Assembly (NCBI GenBank): GCA_002450755.1 | Contig: DKAI01000159.1 | Span: 1-12,704, forward strand | DNA: 12,704 bases | Reading direction: 5' to 3' | From: Deltaproteobacteria bacterium UBA6930 | GTDB lineage: Bacteria > Myxococcota_A > UBA9160 > UBA6930 | Shown here: one piece after another, positions 1-7,594 of the stretch | How the letters are laid out: the number at the start of each line of letters is the position of its first letter | How positions within the stretch are numbered: the first letter of the stretch is position 1 | Made by a program: the position numbers and the translations under genes | The notes under the pieces: model-generated | Seen by the model: only the letters and a program-made list of their open reading frames with translations | Database searches by the model: none | What the model was told of the DNA's origin: nothing

Positions 1-782
1 GCCATATCTTTAGGAAGAGATTCTCCTCCTACTCCTGACTTCAACCTTTCAAGTGCACCGATCATACTTGCAGCACCCGCCAACTTCGCACCACCAATAT
101 CGGCACGATATTCCCTGCGCCTCGAAAACCAGAAAACGACCGTGCTAGCCAAAATTCCAAAAACTATCTGAGCAATGATCGAAGTAATCCAATAGGCAGG
201 CCCGTACCCTCTCTCCGTCTTAAATACAACCCGATCCACGAAATGACCGATAATCCTGCTCAAGAAAATTACAAAGGTATTCACAACCCCTTGAATCAGA
301 GTAAGCGTTATCATGTCCCCATTCGCTACATGACTTATCTCATGACCTAAGACCGCTTCAACCTCATCTCGTTTCATTGTCGACAAAAGGCCCGTGCTCA
401 CAGCTACAAGTGCATTATTCCGCTTTGCTCCGGTTGCAAAAGCGTTTGGCGTCTGAGAATCAAAAATTGCGACCTCAGGCATACCGATCCCAGCTGCTTT
501 TGCCTGCTGACGAACGGTTTCGAGCAACCAACCTTCCATCTCTCCCCGTGGCTCAGTAATTTTGCGCGCCCTGGTACTTCGAAGAGCCATCCATTTCGAC
601 AACATAAGTGACACAAAAGAGCCAGCCATACCAAAAACTGCCGACAAAACGAGAAGATTGCCTAAATCCATATCGACACCGTTCTCTTTTAAAACAGAAT
701 CGACACCCAAGATCCCAAGAGCGATATACGCCACAATTAATACAGCAAGATTTGTAAGAACAAAAAGAGCGATCCGCATCAT
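1..782 (-). CDS. htpX: HtpX-type membrane zinc metalloprotease (M48), C-terminus cut by window edge
   Basis: HtpX is an inner-membrane M48 protease that degrades misfolded membrane proteins alongside FtsH. The reverse strand reads open for 260 codons from ATG at 782 to the window edge. Seen: an MMRI start typical of HtpX; hydrophobic segments near residues 4-25 and 34-53; a PNAFATG motif; the zinc site HEISH at residues 147-151; two more hydrophobic segments after it; and RREYRAD, whose Glu224 is the expected third zinc ligand. The family is about 290 residues, so roughly the last 30 are missing. A second ATG follows at 779, but GGAGG at 795-791 sits 8 bases before the first. The expected AHEIGH core reads GHEISH here, a conservative change. 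The gene lies 115 bases downstream of the acyl-CoA dehydrogenase on the same strand and probably has its own promoter. I found no convincing sigma-32 or CpxR site. Confidence 0.95.
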   Translation of the reverse strand, partial: MMRIALFVLTNLAVLIVAYIALGILGVDSVLKENGVDMDLGNLLVLSAVFGMAGSFVSLMLSKWMALRSTRARKITEPRGEMEGWLLETVRQQAKAAGIGMPEVAIFDSQTPNAFATGAKRNNALVAVSTGLLSTMKRDEVEAVLGHEISHVANGDMITLTLIQGVVNTFVIFLSRIIGHFVDRVVFKTERGYGPAYWITSIIAQIVFGILASTVVFWFSRRREYRADIGGAKLAGAASMIGALERLKSGVGGESLPKDM

Positions 783-897
783 CGAGGTTACCTCCAATTT
801 ATTGCTTAAGATATGAGGTTAGCCAGGAAAACAATGTTCCCTATAGACCATGATCCGTCACATCAAGCCAACACGCTAAGAAGTCGGGATTTCTCCA

Positions 898-2043
898 CTA
901 ACGATAAGATCTTTTTGAGATCTCTTCCAGCATCACTTCCGTGGCTCCACCGCCAATTGGTAAAATTCGAGCATCTCTAGCCATACGCTCGATTGTTGCC
1001 TCCTGCATGTACCCAAGTCCTCCATGAAACTGGAGACAGTCATACATGACTTCATTTACCAATTCACACGAGACTGCCTTTAGGCCGGAAACCTCCCGCG
1101 TGGCGTCCACTCCTTGCTCCATCAACCAACCGCAGTGGTAAAGAAATTGACGTGACGCATCTAAACGAGCTTGTAGCATTGCAAGGCGCTGTCTAATTAC
1201 TTGCTTGTCAAACAAAACACCTCCGAAAGCCTTTCTCGTCTGCGTCCAGTCATAAGTTATATCCAAAGCTTTTTGAGAGGCGCCCACAGCCATACCAGAG
1301 AGGACGAGCCGTTCATTTTGAAAATTTTTCATAATTTCATAGAAACCTTTATGAGGAGTTCCAAGCAGGTCAGCATCTTCGACAAAGCAATCCGAAAATA
1401 GAAGTTCGGCAGTATCTGATGACCTCCACCCGTGTTTACTCAAAGCACGAGAAACCGACAAGCCTGGGTTATCACTTTTCACCAAAAACATGGAGAGACC
1501 TCGAGGATTGTCTCCGTCCGTTCTTGCAGCAACAATCAAAAGGTCCGCGTGAACTCCATTGGTGATGTAGGTCTTCGATCCATTTAAGACGTAACCTCCA
1601 TCGATCTTTTTTGCCGTACTCTGAATACCAGCAACGTCAGAGCCTGCAGCAGGCTCAGTTACCGCGATCGCCGTGATGCAGTCTCCTGAAACTATGGGCC
1701 CCATAAACCTTTCTAACTGGTCATCATTTCCAGAGTGTATTAAATGCGGGGAAGCCATATCAGTATGAACTAAAACTGTCACCTCGAAACCTGCATAGGT
1801 CGAGGCCCCTAGACTCTCAGCAAAAACCGCGGAGGAGAGTGGACCTAAACCTAGCCCACCAAATTTCTCAGGGTGACGGAGCCCCAAGAAACCAAGTGTC
1901 CCCATCTGTTGTAGAACCTCTCGAGGAACATGACCTTGCTCCTCCCAATTATCGCCTTGAGGAACAATTTCATTTACAACAAAGCGGTTGAACTCTGTGC
2001 GAAGAGCCTCAAGGTCTTCGTTTATATAAAGATTGTCGGCCAA
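898..2043 (-). CDS. Acyl-CoA dehydrogenase, isovaleryl/long-chain (E in helix G) type
   Basis: A FAD-dependent acyl-CoA dehydrogenase of 381 residues, full length for the family. It would introduce a 2,3-double bond into an acyl-CoA and pass electrons to ETF. Seen: the FAD/substrate loop TEPAAGSD at residues 129-136, FHGGLGYM at 339-346, and the C-terminal GGGATEVM at 364-371. The position equivalent to the MCAD catalytic Glu (in YEGT) is Gly365. Glu244, in NERLVL, sits where isovaleryl-CoA and long-chain dehydrogenases carry their base, so the enzyme should be active and may prefer branched or long substrates. The start is TTG at 2043, with GGGAGG 9 bases upstream. An in-frame TAG at 2049-2047 and the lack of an ATG before Met47 force this choice. 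It is the last gene of the carboxylase operon, 14 bases after the alpha subunit. The exact substrate is not readable; isovaleryl-, citronellyl- or another beta-methyl acyl-CoA is inferred from context. Confidence 0.95.
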   Translation of the reverse strand: MADNLYINEDLEALRTEFNRFVVNEIVPQGDNWEEQGHVPREVLQQMGTLGFLGLRHPEKFGGLGLGPLSSAVFAESLGASTYAGFEVTVLVHTDMASPHLIHSGNDDQLERFMGPIVSGDCITAIAVTEPAAGSDVAGIQSTAKKIDGGYVLNGSKTYITNGVHADLLIVAARTDGDNPRGLSMFLVKSDNPGLSVSRALSKHGWRSSDTAELLFSDCFVEDADLLGTPHKGFYEIMKNFQNERLVLSGMAVGASQKALDITYDWTQTRKAFGGVLFDKQVIRQRLAMLQARLDASRQFLYHCGWLMEQGVDATREVSGLKAVSCELVNEVMYDCLQFHGGLGYMQEATIERMARDARILPIGGGATEVMLEEISKRSYR

Positions 2044-2057
2044 CTTCTATATCCTCC

Positions 2058-4034
2058 CTAAGAATCGTTATCAGCAAAACTCACAAGAACTTGCCCACCT
2101 TCAACTGGCATACCAGCTTCGCAAAACAATTCTTTTACTACTCCATCACCTCTCGCTACTAAATTATGCATCATCTTCATAGCCTCAATCACAAGCACCG
2201 TGTTTCCCGCGCTAACTTCCTGACCAGGAACAACACAAACCTCAGATATTAGGCCGGGGAAGGGAGCAATAATTTGCGTCGCCGTGTCGCTCGAAGCTCC
2301 TTCATTTGAAGTAAACACGTTCTCCCTGAAAACTACGCGGAATTCAGCTCTACAACCAGAACCAACAACATGAATACGATCCTTCCATCTTGTTACCTCA
2401 TACAAATGACTAACACGACCATCCTGAACCGACAAAACCTTATCAGAAACCCAATAGGCTTCGAGCCTTCGTTCTCTACCATTAACACTAACAATGGACG
2501 AGTCAGTGACAGTCACTTTTTGAATACCCGAATAATCCTCCAGATACCACTGAACGCGTTCAGGATGACCTGACGAACTGAGAAGTCGCCAGTTACCTAA
2601 ACTTTTCCATGGCGATTGACCTAACAGCATCTCCTTACCAGGTAAACTTAAAGCAAGCGCTGAGATATCACGCGCGAGATCTTGATCTGAATGACCCAAG
2701 AGCTTGCTTCCTTGTTCCTCAATAAACCGAGTCGTAAACCCAGCTTCTTGAAATTGAGGAGACGAAATAATCGCTTGCAGAAAAGACAAATTATTAGAAA
2801 TACCTGCAACAGTCATTTTCGAAAGTGCCTCAGTTAATTTCGCACAAGCGTGGGCTCTCGTGTCACCCAGAGAAATGACTTTGGCTAGAAGAGAATCATA
2901 CTGCCGAGGAACAATCGATCCCGACCTAATACCCGTGTCGCAACGTGCACCGTTCCGGGGAGAGACAAACTCCCAAACACTCCCTGACTGAGGAGAAAAC
3001 TCATCGCGTGGATCTTCCGCATTCACCCTCACCTCAATTGCTGATCCTTTAGTTTTAATATCTTCCTGGCAGATCGCTAATTTATCGCCCGCAGCCGAGG
3101 AGATTTGCAAAGACACGAGATCTAATCCGGTGATTTCTTCTGTGACTGGATGCTCCACTTGAAGGCGAGTATTCATCTCAAGAAAAAAAATCTCACTAGT
3201 CGAAACGTCCACCAGGAACTCTACCGTTCCTAGCGAATCGTACTTCATCGATTGCGCCAGCTGCAGAGAGTAGGAATACATCTCTTCTTTCTGTTTCTTG
3301 GATAAATTTGGAGCGGGAGCCTCTTCTACAACCTTTTGATGCCTTCTTTGGACAGAACAATCTCGATCAAAAAGATGTACAACATTCCCGTGCTTGTCCC
3401 CTAGGACCTGAACTTCAACATGCCGAGGATTTTCCACATATCGTTCAAGAATAAGCTTCCCGTCTCCAAAAGCGGCTTCGGCTTCGGCCTCAGCTTGAGA
3501 AGCAGCACTCTCAAGTTCAGAAATATCTCGAACAATCCTAATTCCGCGACCTCCTCCTCCTGCACTAGCCTTTATCATCAAGGGAAACCCAAGAGCCGAG
3601 CCTGCGTTGACGAGATCGCTATCAATCTCACCACCTGGAACTACTGGAATACCAAGAGACGTCGCAAGTTTACGTGCCTCGATCTTTGACGACATTTTCT
3701 TCATTGCCGATACATGCGGTCCAACCCAGACAAGGCCAGCCTCCTCAACTCGCCCAGCAAATTCCGCATTTTCGGAGAGAAATCCGTACCCAGGATGAAT
3801 ACTGTCTGAATTAGATTCATCGGCCGCCACCAAGAGGTTAGGGATATTTAGATAGCTGCTAGAGGCCTCGGATAATCCAATAAAGAGTGCTTCATCTGCT
3901 TCGTGCACATGTAAAGCCTCTCGATCAACCTCAGAGAACACAGCCACCGTTCTAATGCCACGCTCTCGACAAGTTCTAATGATTCTTACTGCAATTTCAC
4001 CGCGGTTCGCGATTAGTAGTTTACTTATAGTCAA
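2058..4034 (-). CDS. Biotin-dependent acyl-CoA carboxylase alpha subunit (biotin carboxylase + BCCP), MCC/GCC-like
   Basis: This subunit carboxylates its own biotin using ATP and bicarbonate, then hands the carboxyl group to the partner beta subunit. At 658 residues it matches methylcrotonyl-CoA (MccA/LiuD) or geranyl-CoA (AtuF) carboxylase alpha chains. Seen: biotin-carboxylase N-domain LLIANRGEIAVRI near residues 6-18; HPGYGFLSENAEF at 80-92; the ATP-grasp glycine loop AGGGGRGI at 158-165; RDCSVQRRHQK at 224-234; EMNTRLQVEHPVTE at 286-299; and a C-terminal biotinyl domain with EAMKM, Lys620 being the biotinylation site. The region at about 470-580 is divergent, as usual for the linker that binds the beta subunit. 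The start is TTG at 4034, the only plausible initiator, with a weak GGA upstream that overlaps the beta subunit's ATG-TAA end. The 4-base gap implies translational coupling. Substrate choice is made by the beta subunit, so specificity is left open. Confidence 0.95.
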   Translation of the reverse strand: MTISKLLIANRGEIAVRIIRTCRERGIRTVAVFSEVDREALHVHEADEALFIGLSEASSSYLNIPNLLVAADESNSDSIHPGYGFLSENAEFAGRVEEAGLVWVGPHVSAMKKMSSKIEARKLATSLGIPVVPGGEIDSDLVNAGSALGFPLMIKASAGGGGRGIRIVRDISELESAASQAEAEAEAAFGDGKLILERYVENPRHVEVQVLGDKHGNVVHLFDRDCSVQRRHQKVVEEAPAPNLSKKQKEEMYSYSLQLAQSMKYDSLGTVEFLVDVSTSEIFFLEMNTRLQVEHPVTEEITGLDLVSLQISSAAGDKLAICQEDIKTKGSAIEVRVNAEDPRDEFSPQSGSVWEFVSPRNGARCDTGIRSGSIVPRQYDSLLAKVISLGDTRAHACAKLTEALSKMTVAGISNNLSFLQAIISSPQFQEAGFTTRFIEEQGSKLLGHSDQDLARDISALALSLPGKEMLLGQSPWKSLGNWRLLSSSGHPERVQWYLEDYSGIQKVTVTDSSIVSVNGRERRLEAYWVSDKVLSVQDGRVSHLYEVTRWKDRIHVVGSGCRAEFRVVFRENVFTSNEGASSDTATQIIAPFPGLISEVCVVPGQEVSAGNTVLVIEAMKMMHNLVARGDGVVKELFCEAGMPVEGGQVLVSFADNDS

Positions 4035-4038
4035 CTGT

Positions 4039-5640
4039 TTACATCCGAAATACGCGAAAATTAGGTTCTGGCGATTCTTGCCGAGCTGAAAGAGCTAAGC
4101 ATAAACCAAGGACATCTCTAGTTTGCGCTGGTTCTATCAACCCGTCGTCCCAAATTCGCGACGTTGCGTAGTATGGATCAGACTGAACCTCGTACTGCTC
4201 CCTGACTTCGCTCTTTAATTCCTCGATCTCTTTTTTGCTTGTTGTTTTCGCTTTTAACCCTCCAAGTCGGATATCTACCAATACGGTTTCTGCAGTGTCA
4301 GCACTCATCGTTGCTATCCTTGCATTTGGCCAGCTAAACAAAAACCGCGGTCGGAAGCCTCGCCCGCACATCCCGTAGTTTCCAGCTCCATAAGAACCGC
4401 CAATAAGAACGGTATATTTGGGAACCGTGGAATTAGCAACCGCACTTACCATTTTAGCGCCGTCCTTCGCGATCCCTCTGGCTTCAGCATCCTTGCCAAC
4501 CATATAACCAGTCGTGTTTTGCAAAAAGAGGAGAGGAATATTACGTTGATTACACATCTCTATAAAATGAGTTGCCTTAAGAGCAGCTTCAGAAAAAATA
4601 ATCCCATTATTCCCTATGACACCAACGGGATATCCATGAAGCCTACCTGTCCCACAGATTATTGAAGGTCCGTAGCGCGGTTTCCACTCTTGGAATTCTG
4701 AGCCGTCAAGAATGCGAGCAATAATCTCCTTGACGTCAAACGGTATTCGAGAGTCTGCACTTATTACACCACCAAGCTCGTCCGGCGAATAATTGGGAGG
4801 CTTAACAGAATGATCCGAGCCAATCAGGTTCAAGGGCGAATTCAGATTTTCAACTATGGAGCGGACCTTCGCGTACGCTTCTAATTCGTCGTAGGCAATA
4901 TAGTCTGCGACACCCGATTCAAGAGTATGAACATCCGCCCCCCCAAGATCTTCTGCATCTATCACCTCGTTTAGAGCAGCCTTAACTATCGGAGGACCTC
5001 CAAGAAAAATTCTTCCTATTCCTTTAACAATGATTACTTCATCCGACAGGGCGGGGACATAGGCTCCGCCGGCAGTGCATCCTCCGAGAACTACGGAAAT
5101 CTGAGGTAGCCCTGCTGCTGACATACGAGCCTGGTGATAAAAGGTACCGCCAAAGTGATCTCGATCGGGAAAGACTTCATCCTGCAGAGGCAGAAAAGCT
5201 CCTCCACTGTCGACTAGATATATCGTTGGGAGCTCGTTTTCCAATGCAATTTCCTGAGCCCGAATATGTTTTTTTATCGACGCGGGAAGGAGAGAACCTC
5301 CCTTTACCGTAGCGTCGTTGGCGATAAACATACACGGCTGGCCATGTACTATACCAATCCCAGTTACAATCCCCGCACCAGGAGCCGAACCATCGTACTG
5401 ACCGAAGCCCGCGAGAGTCGAAAGCTCCAGAAAAGAAGAGTTTTCATCGACTACATGGTCGATTCTGTCTCGGACCATCACCTTCCCGCGAGCCAAATGA
5501 CGTTCAATCGACTTGTCGCGACCGCCATGAACAACGAATGTTTGTCGTTCACGAAGGATCTTGATCTTTTCTTCGTAACAAGAAAAGTTCTCCTTGAAGT
5601 CGGAGCTATTAATATTTAATCCACTTGATATAACAGGCAA
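4039..5640 (-). CDS. Acyl-CoA carboxylase beta (carboxyltransferase) subunit, methylcrotonyl/geranyl-CoA type
   Basis: The carboxyltransferase subunit moves the carboxyl group from biotin to the methyl group of a 2-enoyl-CoA. At 533 residues it is the size of MccB/LiuB and AtuC. Seen: the family start region PVISSGLN; VDSGGAFLPLQDEVFPDRDHF at about residues 143-163; the first oxyanion region GCTAGGAY at 187-194 region; and the second, GGSYGAGNYGMCGR at 414-427 region. The YGMCGR signature favours MCC/GCC over propionyl- or acetyl-CoA carboxylases. One oddity: after WPNARI, where MCC enzymes usually have MGGEQAA, this protein has MSADTAE (about 445-451). The start is TTG at 5640, with GGAGGAG a few bases upstream and 23 bases after the SDR stop. 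Whether it prefers 3-methylcrotonyl-CoA, geranyl-CoA or another branched enoyl-CoA cannot be decided by eye. The genes for methylglutaconyl-type hydratase and lyase are not in the window. Confidence 0.95.
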   Translation of the reverse strand: MPVISSGLNINSSDFKENFSCYEEKIKILRERQTFVVHGGRDKSIERHLARGKVMVRDRIDHVVDENSSFLELSTLAGFGQYDGSAPGAGIVTGIGIVHGQPCMFIANDATVKGGSLLPASIKKHIRAQEIALENELPTIYLVDSGGAFLPLQDEVFPDRDHFGGTFYHQARMSAAGLPQISVVLGGCTAGGAYVPALSDEVIIVKGIGRIFLGGPPIVKAALNEVIDAEDLGGADVHTLESGVADYIAYDELEAYAKVRSIVENLNSPLNLIGSDHSVKPPNYSPDELGGVISADSRIPFDVKEIIARILDGSEFQEWKPRYGPSIICGTGRLHGYPVGVIGNNGIIFSEAALKATHFIEMCNQRNIPLLFLQNTTGYMVGKDAEARGIAKDGAKMVSAVANSTVPKYTVLIGGSYGAGNYGMCGRGFRPRFLFSWPNARIATMSADTAETVLVDIRLGGLKAKTTSKKEIEELKSEVREQYEVQSDPYYATSRIWDDGLIEPAQTRDVLGLCLALSARQESPEPNFRVFRM

Positions 5641-5663
5641 TCGTCTCCTCCAAAGAGCCGCTC

Positions 5664-6416
5664 TCAGGCCATTGTCAGTCCGCCGCTTACCGATAGCGTC
5701 TGTCCAGTTATAAAAGCCGCACCATCAGACGCCAAAAACACTACTGCCGGCCCTAGATCTTCCGGAACCCCTATACGCTTCATGGGAACCGCCTTGACTA
5801 TCGCACCCAACACGCGATCCGCTCGCTCTCCTTCGCCAAGAATCTCTTTCATTAAAGGTGTATCTGTGGGGCCGGGGCAAACACAGTTAGCCGTTATCCC
5901 GTTTCTTGCCACCTCTCGGGCTACCGTTTTCGTGAAAGAAATGAGGCCACCCTTCGCCCCGGAATAGATCGCTTCTAGCGAGGAGCCTACCCGCCCAGCG
6001 TCTGACGCAATATTTACGATTCGGCCGTAGCCACGCGAGATCATCGGAACCAAGAAGCGTCGTGTGACTCGCATTGGCCCCGCCAAGTTAATCTCCAAGA
6101 CACGATCCATAAACTCATCGTCAGTATCGACGAACGGCATAAACCGTTCCCAGCCCGCGCAGTTAACTAAGATATCTACAGGTCCGATCTCAGCCTCCAC
6201 ATCTGATGCTGCTTTTTCTAATGAAATCGGCTGCATAACGTCAAGCTCTACGGGAAAGCCCTCGCAAGATTTCGCGGTATCGCTAGCTCTTTTAAAATCA
6301 AGATCCGCGACAGCTACCCTAACTCCTGTCGCCGAAAGAGACTGACAAATCGCACTACCTATTCCTCCTCCCCCCCCTGTCACAAAGGCTGTCCGTGGCG
6401 CGCTTTCTTCCACCAT
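5664..6416 (-). CDS. SDR-family NAD-dependent dehydrogenase, BadH-like
   Basis: A classical short-chain dehydrogenase/reductase of 250 residues. Seen: the nucleotide loop TGGGGGIG at residues 13-20; Asp38 at the end of the second strand, which favours NAD(H); NCAG at 85-88 (usually NNAG); catalytic Asn110, Ser138, Tyr151 and Lys155 (YSGAK); and CPGPTDTPL. Phrases such as CAGWERFMPF, NIASDAGRVGSS and FITGQTLSVSGGLTM closely match what I recall of BadH, the 2-hydroxycyclohexanecarboxyl-CoA dehydrogenase of anaerobic cyclohexanecarboxylate degradation. An acyl-CoA alcohol or ketone substrate is therefore plausible; this is inference from remembered similarity. ATG at 6416 follows GGAGGAG at 7-base spacing. 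It is the first gene of the carboxylase operon, so the promoter should lie in 6417-6513. A 5/6 minus-10-like TATGAT (6456-6451) is present, but I see no good minus-35. Other SDR roles, such as 3-hydroxyacyl-CoA dehydrogenase, cannot be excluded. Confidence 0.93.
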   Translation of the reverse strand: MVEESAPRTAFVTGGGGGIGSAICQSLSATGVRVAVADLDFKRASDTAKSCEGFPVELDVMQPISLEKAASDVEAEIGPVDILVNCAGWERFMPFVDTDDEFMDRVLEINLAGPMRVTRRFLVPMISRGYGRIVNIASDAGRVGSSLEAIYSGAKGGLISFTKTVAREVARNGITANCVCPGPTDTPLMKEILGEGERADRVLGAIVKAVPMKRIGVPEDLGPAVVFLASDGAAFITGQTLSVSGGLTMA

Positions 6417-6513
6417 CGCTCAACTCCTCCAATAAGGTTCATCTTGACAAATCATAACCTCAAGCCTCTAAGGTATATTTAGTAAACTTCCGGCTCCTCG
6501 CACCTGATTAAGA

Positions 6514-6551
6514 ATAACGGGGGAGTGGCTCCTAACCGACTCCCCCGTTAT
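6514..6551 (-). terminator. Strong hairpin, probable intrinsic terminator of the alpha/beta hydrolase gene
   Basis: A perfect 13-bp inverted repeat (ATAACGGGGGAGT at 6514-6526 and its complement at 6539-6551) encloses a 12-base loop. It starts 18 bases after the hydrolase stop. Read on the minus strand, the stem is followed by TTCTTAATC, a short and imperfect T run. The stability and the position between two same-strand genes favour a terminator that insulates the carboxylase operon from the hydrolase. The T run is too weak for certainty. Confidence 0.7.
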
Positions 6552-6569
6552 CGCCACCTGAAATATCTT

Positions 6570-7466
6570 CTAGCTCATGTGTTTCTTCATAAATGAACCG
6601 AGCTGTTGAATCGCCTCTTCACCTTCGTCAAGGCGGTTTGAAAACAGGTGCCAAACGTGTATCTGTCCTTCCCAAATATCGAGGGTGACATCTACTCCAG
6701 CCGCCTTTGCTTTATCATGCATACGAATCGCATCATCCAAAAGAGTCTCTCTAGTCCCTACGTGAATCAAAAGAGGCGGAAGATCCGAAAGATCGGCATA
6801 AAGAGGTGCGGCAAGAGGGTTCTTAAGATCTCCGGTCGGTACGTACATACCACCCATAGCTTGGATACCTTCCTTTTGGACCATCGGATCTAGGTCGGCC
6901 TTCGAATTCATTGTTTCTCCTGTCCCCTCCAAGTCCACCCAAGGTGATATAGGTGTCGCACAAGCTGGCAGCTCAACTCCCGCGTCGCGCAGAGCAACGA
7001 GAGTTCCGAAAACCAGACCACCTCCGGCAGAATCCCCAGCGATCGCGATACCACCTGAGGCAATCCCCTGAGCAAGGAGCCAATTGTAAGCCGCCACTGC
7101 ATCGTCTACGGCAGCAGGGAATGGATCTTCAGGCGCTAGACGATAGTCAAGAGACAAAACTCGAGCCCCAGCAGCCCTTGAGAGGCGTTCACACAAATCC
7201 CGATGTGAATCAATAGAACCTAGTACGTACCCACCGCCGTGCACGTAAAGTATCGCCCGATCAGATGCTACTCCTGGTGCGGCGATCCACTCTGCTCTAA
7301 CGCCACCTGCATCAACCTGTTCAGAGGTCGCTCCGACTTCTCTATCCTGCACCGAGAAAAGCTTATCTGCACTCGTACGCATTTCCTCAAGAGTCGTCTC
7401 TGGGCCCCATGCCCCAAAAGTTGCGAGGCAATCTGAAATTACTTTCTCTAGTTGTTCGCTAGACAT
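6570..7466 (-). CDS. Alpha/beta hydrolase, HSL/family IV esterase, monoterpene-lactone-hydrolase-like
   Basis: A carboxylester or lactone hydrolase of the hormone-sensitive-lipase family, 298 residues, with no signal peptide, so cytoplasmic. Seen: the oxyanion motif HGGG at residues 76-79; DYRLAPEDPFPAA at 107-119; the nucleophile elbow GDSAG with Ser146; and the histidine in GQIHVW, His270. The usual acid motif DPLxD is replaced by ETLLDD, so the acid is probably Glu240, as I recall for the MlhB-like subgroup (monoterpene epsilon-lactone hydrolase of limonene/menthol degraders), which also has the PPLLIHVGT and HVWH phrases. The frame is open further upstream to an ATG at 7565, but AAGGAG lies 5 bases before ATG 7466 and the 33 upstream codons look unlike the family, so 7466 is preferred. 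It sits upstream of the carboxylase operon on the same strand, separated by a hairpin. The true substrate is unknown; esters of short or branched acids are equally possible. Confidence 0.9.
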   Translation of the reverse strand: MSSEQLEKVISDCLATFGAWGPETTLEEMRTSADKLFSVQDREVGATSEQVDAGGVRAEWIAAPGVASDRAILYVHGGGYVLGSIDSHRDLCERLSRAAGARVLSLDYRLAPEDPFPAAVDDAVAAYNWLLAQGIASGGIAIAGDSAGGGLVFGTLVALRDAGVELPACATPISPWVDLEGTGETMNSKADLDPMVQKEGIQAMGGMYVPTGDLKNPLAAPLYADLSDLPPLLIHVGTRETLLDDAIRMHDKAKAAGVDVTLDIWEGQIHVWHLFSNRLDEGEEAIQQLGSFMKKHMS

Positions 7467-7594
7467 ATTTTCTCCTTTTCCTCCGAAACAATTTCGTCTC
7501 GAGCGGTTCGAATCGTTTGAAAGATTCTGCGCCCCAAAAGGTGAGTCCTTGAAGAGCCTCCACATCCTATACTAGGCTAGCCCTGGGAGCAGTA
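7467..7594. promoter_or_regulatory. Divergent intergenic region between hydrolase and membrane-protein genes
   Basis: The start of the minus-strand hydrolase and the start of the plus-strand membrane protein face away from each other here, so both promoters should lie in these 128 bases. On the plus strand TATACT (7568-7573) resembles a minus-10 box. The only minus-35-like word, TTGAAG (7549-7554), is 13 bases away, too close for a standard sigma-70 promoter. No clear operator palindrome was found. AAGGAG (hydrolase) and GGGAG (membrane protein) are the ribosome binding sites at the two edges. Confidence 0.4.

Noticed and set aside
783..897. Possible heat-shock (sigma-32) promoter for htpX, with CTTGAT on the minus strand.
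   Set aside because: No good CCCCAT-like minus-10 at proper spacing; only part of the minus-35 matches.
908..926. AGATCT repeated around TTTTG at the 3' end of the acyl-CoA dehydrogenase gene.
   Set aside because: The stem is only 6 bp, lies inside the last codons and has no T run; it is likely a coincidence of Arg/Ser/Ile codons.
5266..5619. A 117-codon plus-strand open frame opposite the beta-subunit gene.
   Set aside because: It lies entirely antisense to a clearly conserved gene and has no family motif or ribosome binding site; it is a shadow.
7500..7520. GGTTCGAATC resembles a tRNA T-loop.
   Set aside because: The flanking bases do not form a 5-bp T-stem, and no acceptor, anticodon or D-arm could be drawn around it.
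7467..7565. In-frame 33-codon extension of the hydrolase to an ATG at 7565.
   Set aside because: AAGGAG sits 5 bases before the internal ATG at 7466, the extension reads unlike the family, and it would consume most of the divergent promoter region.
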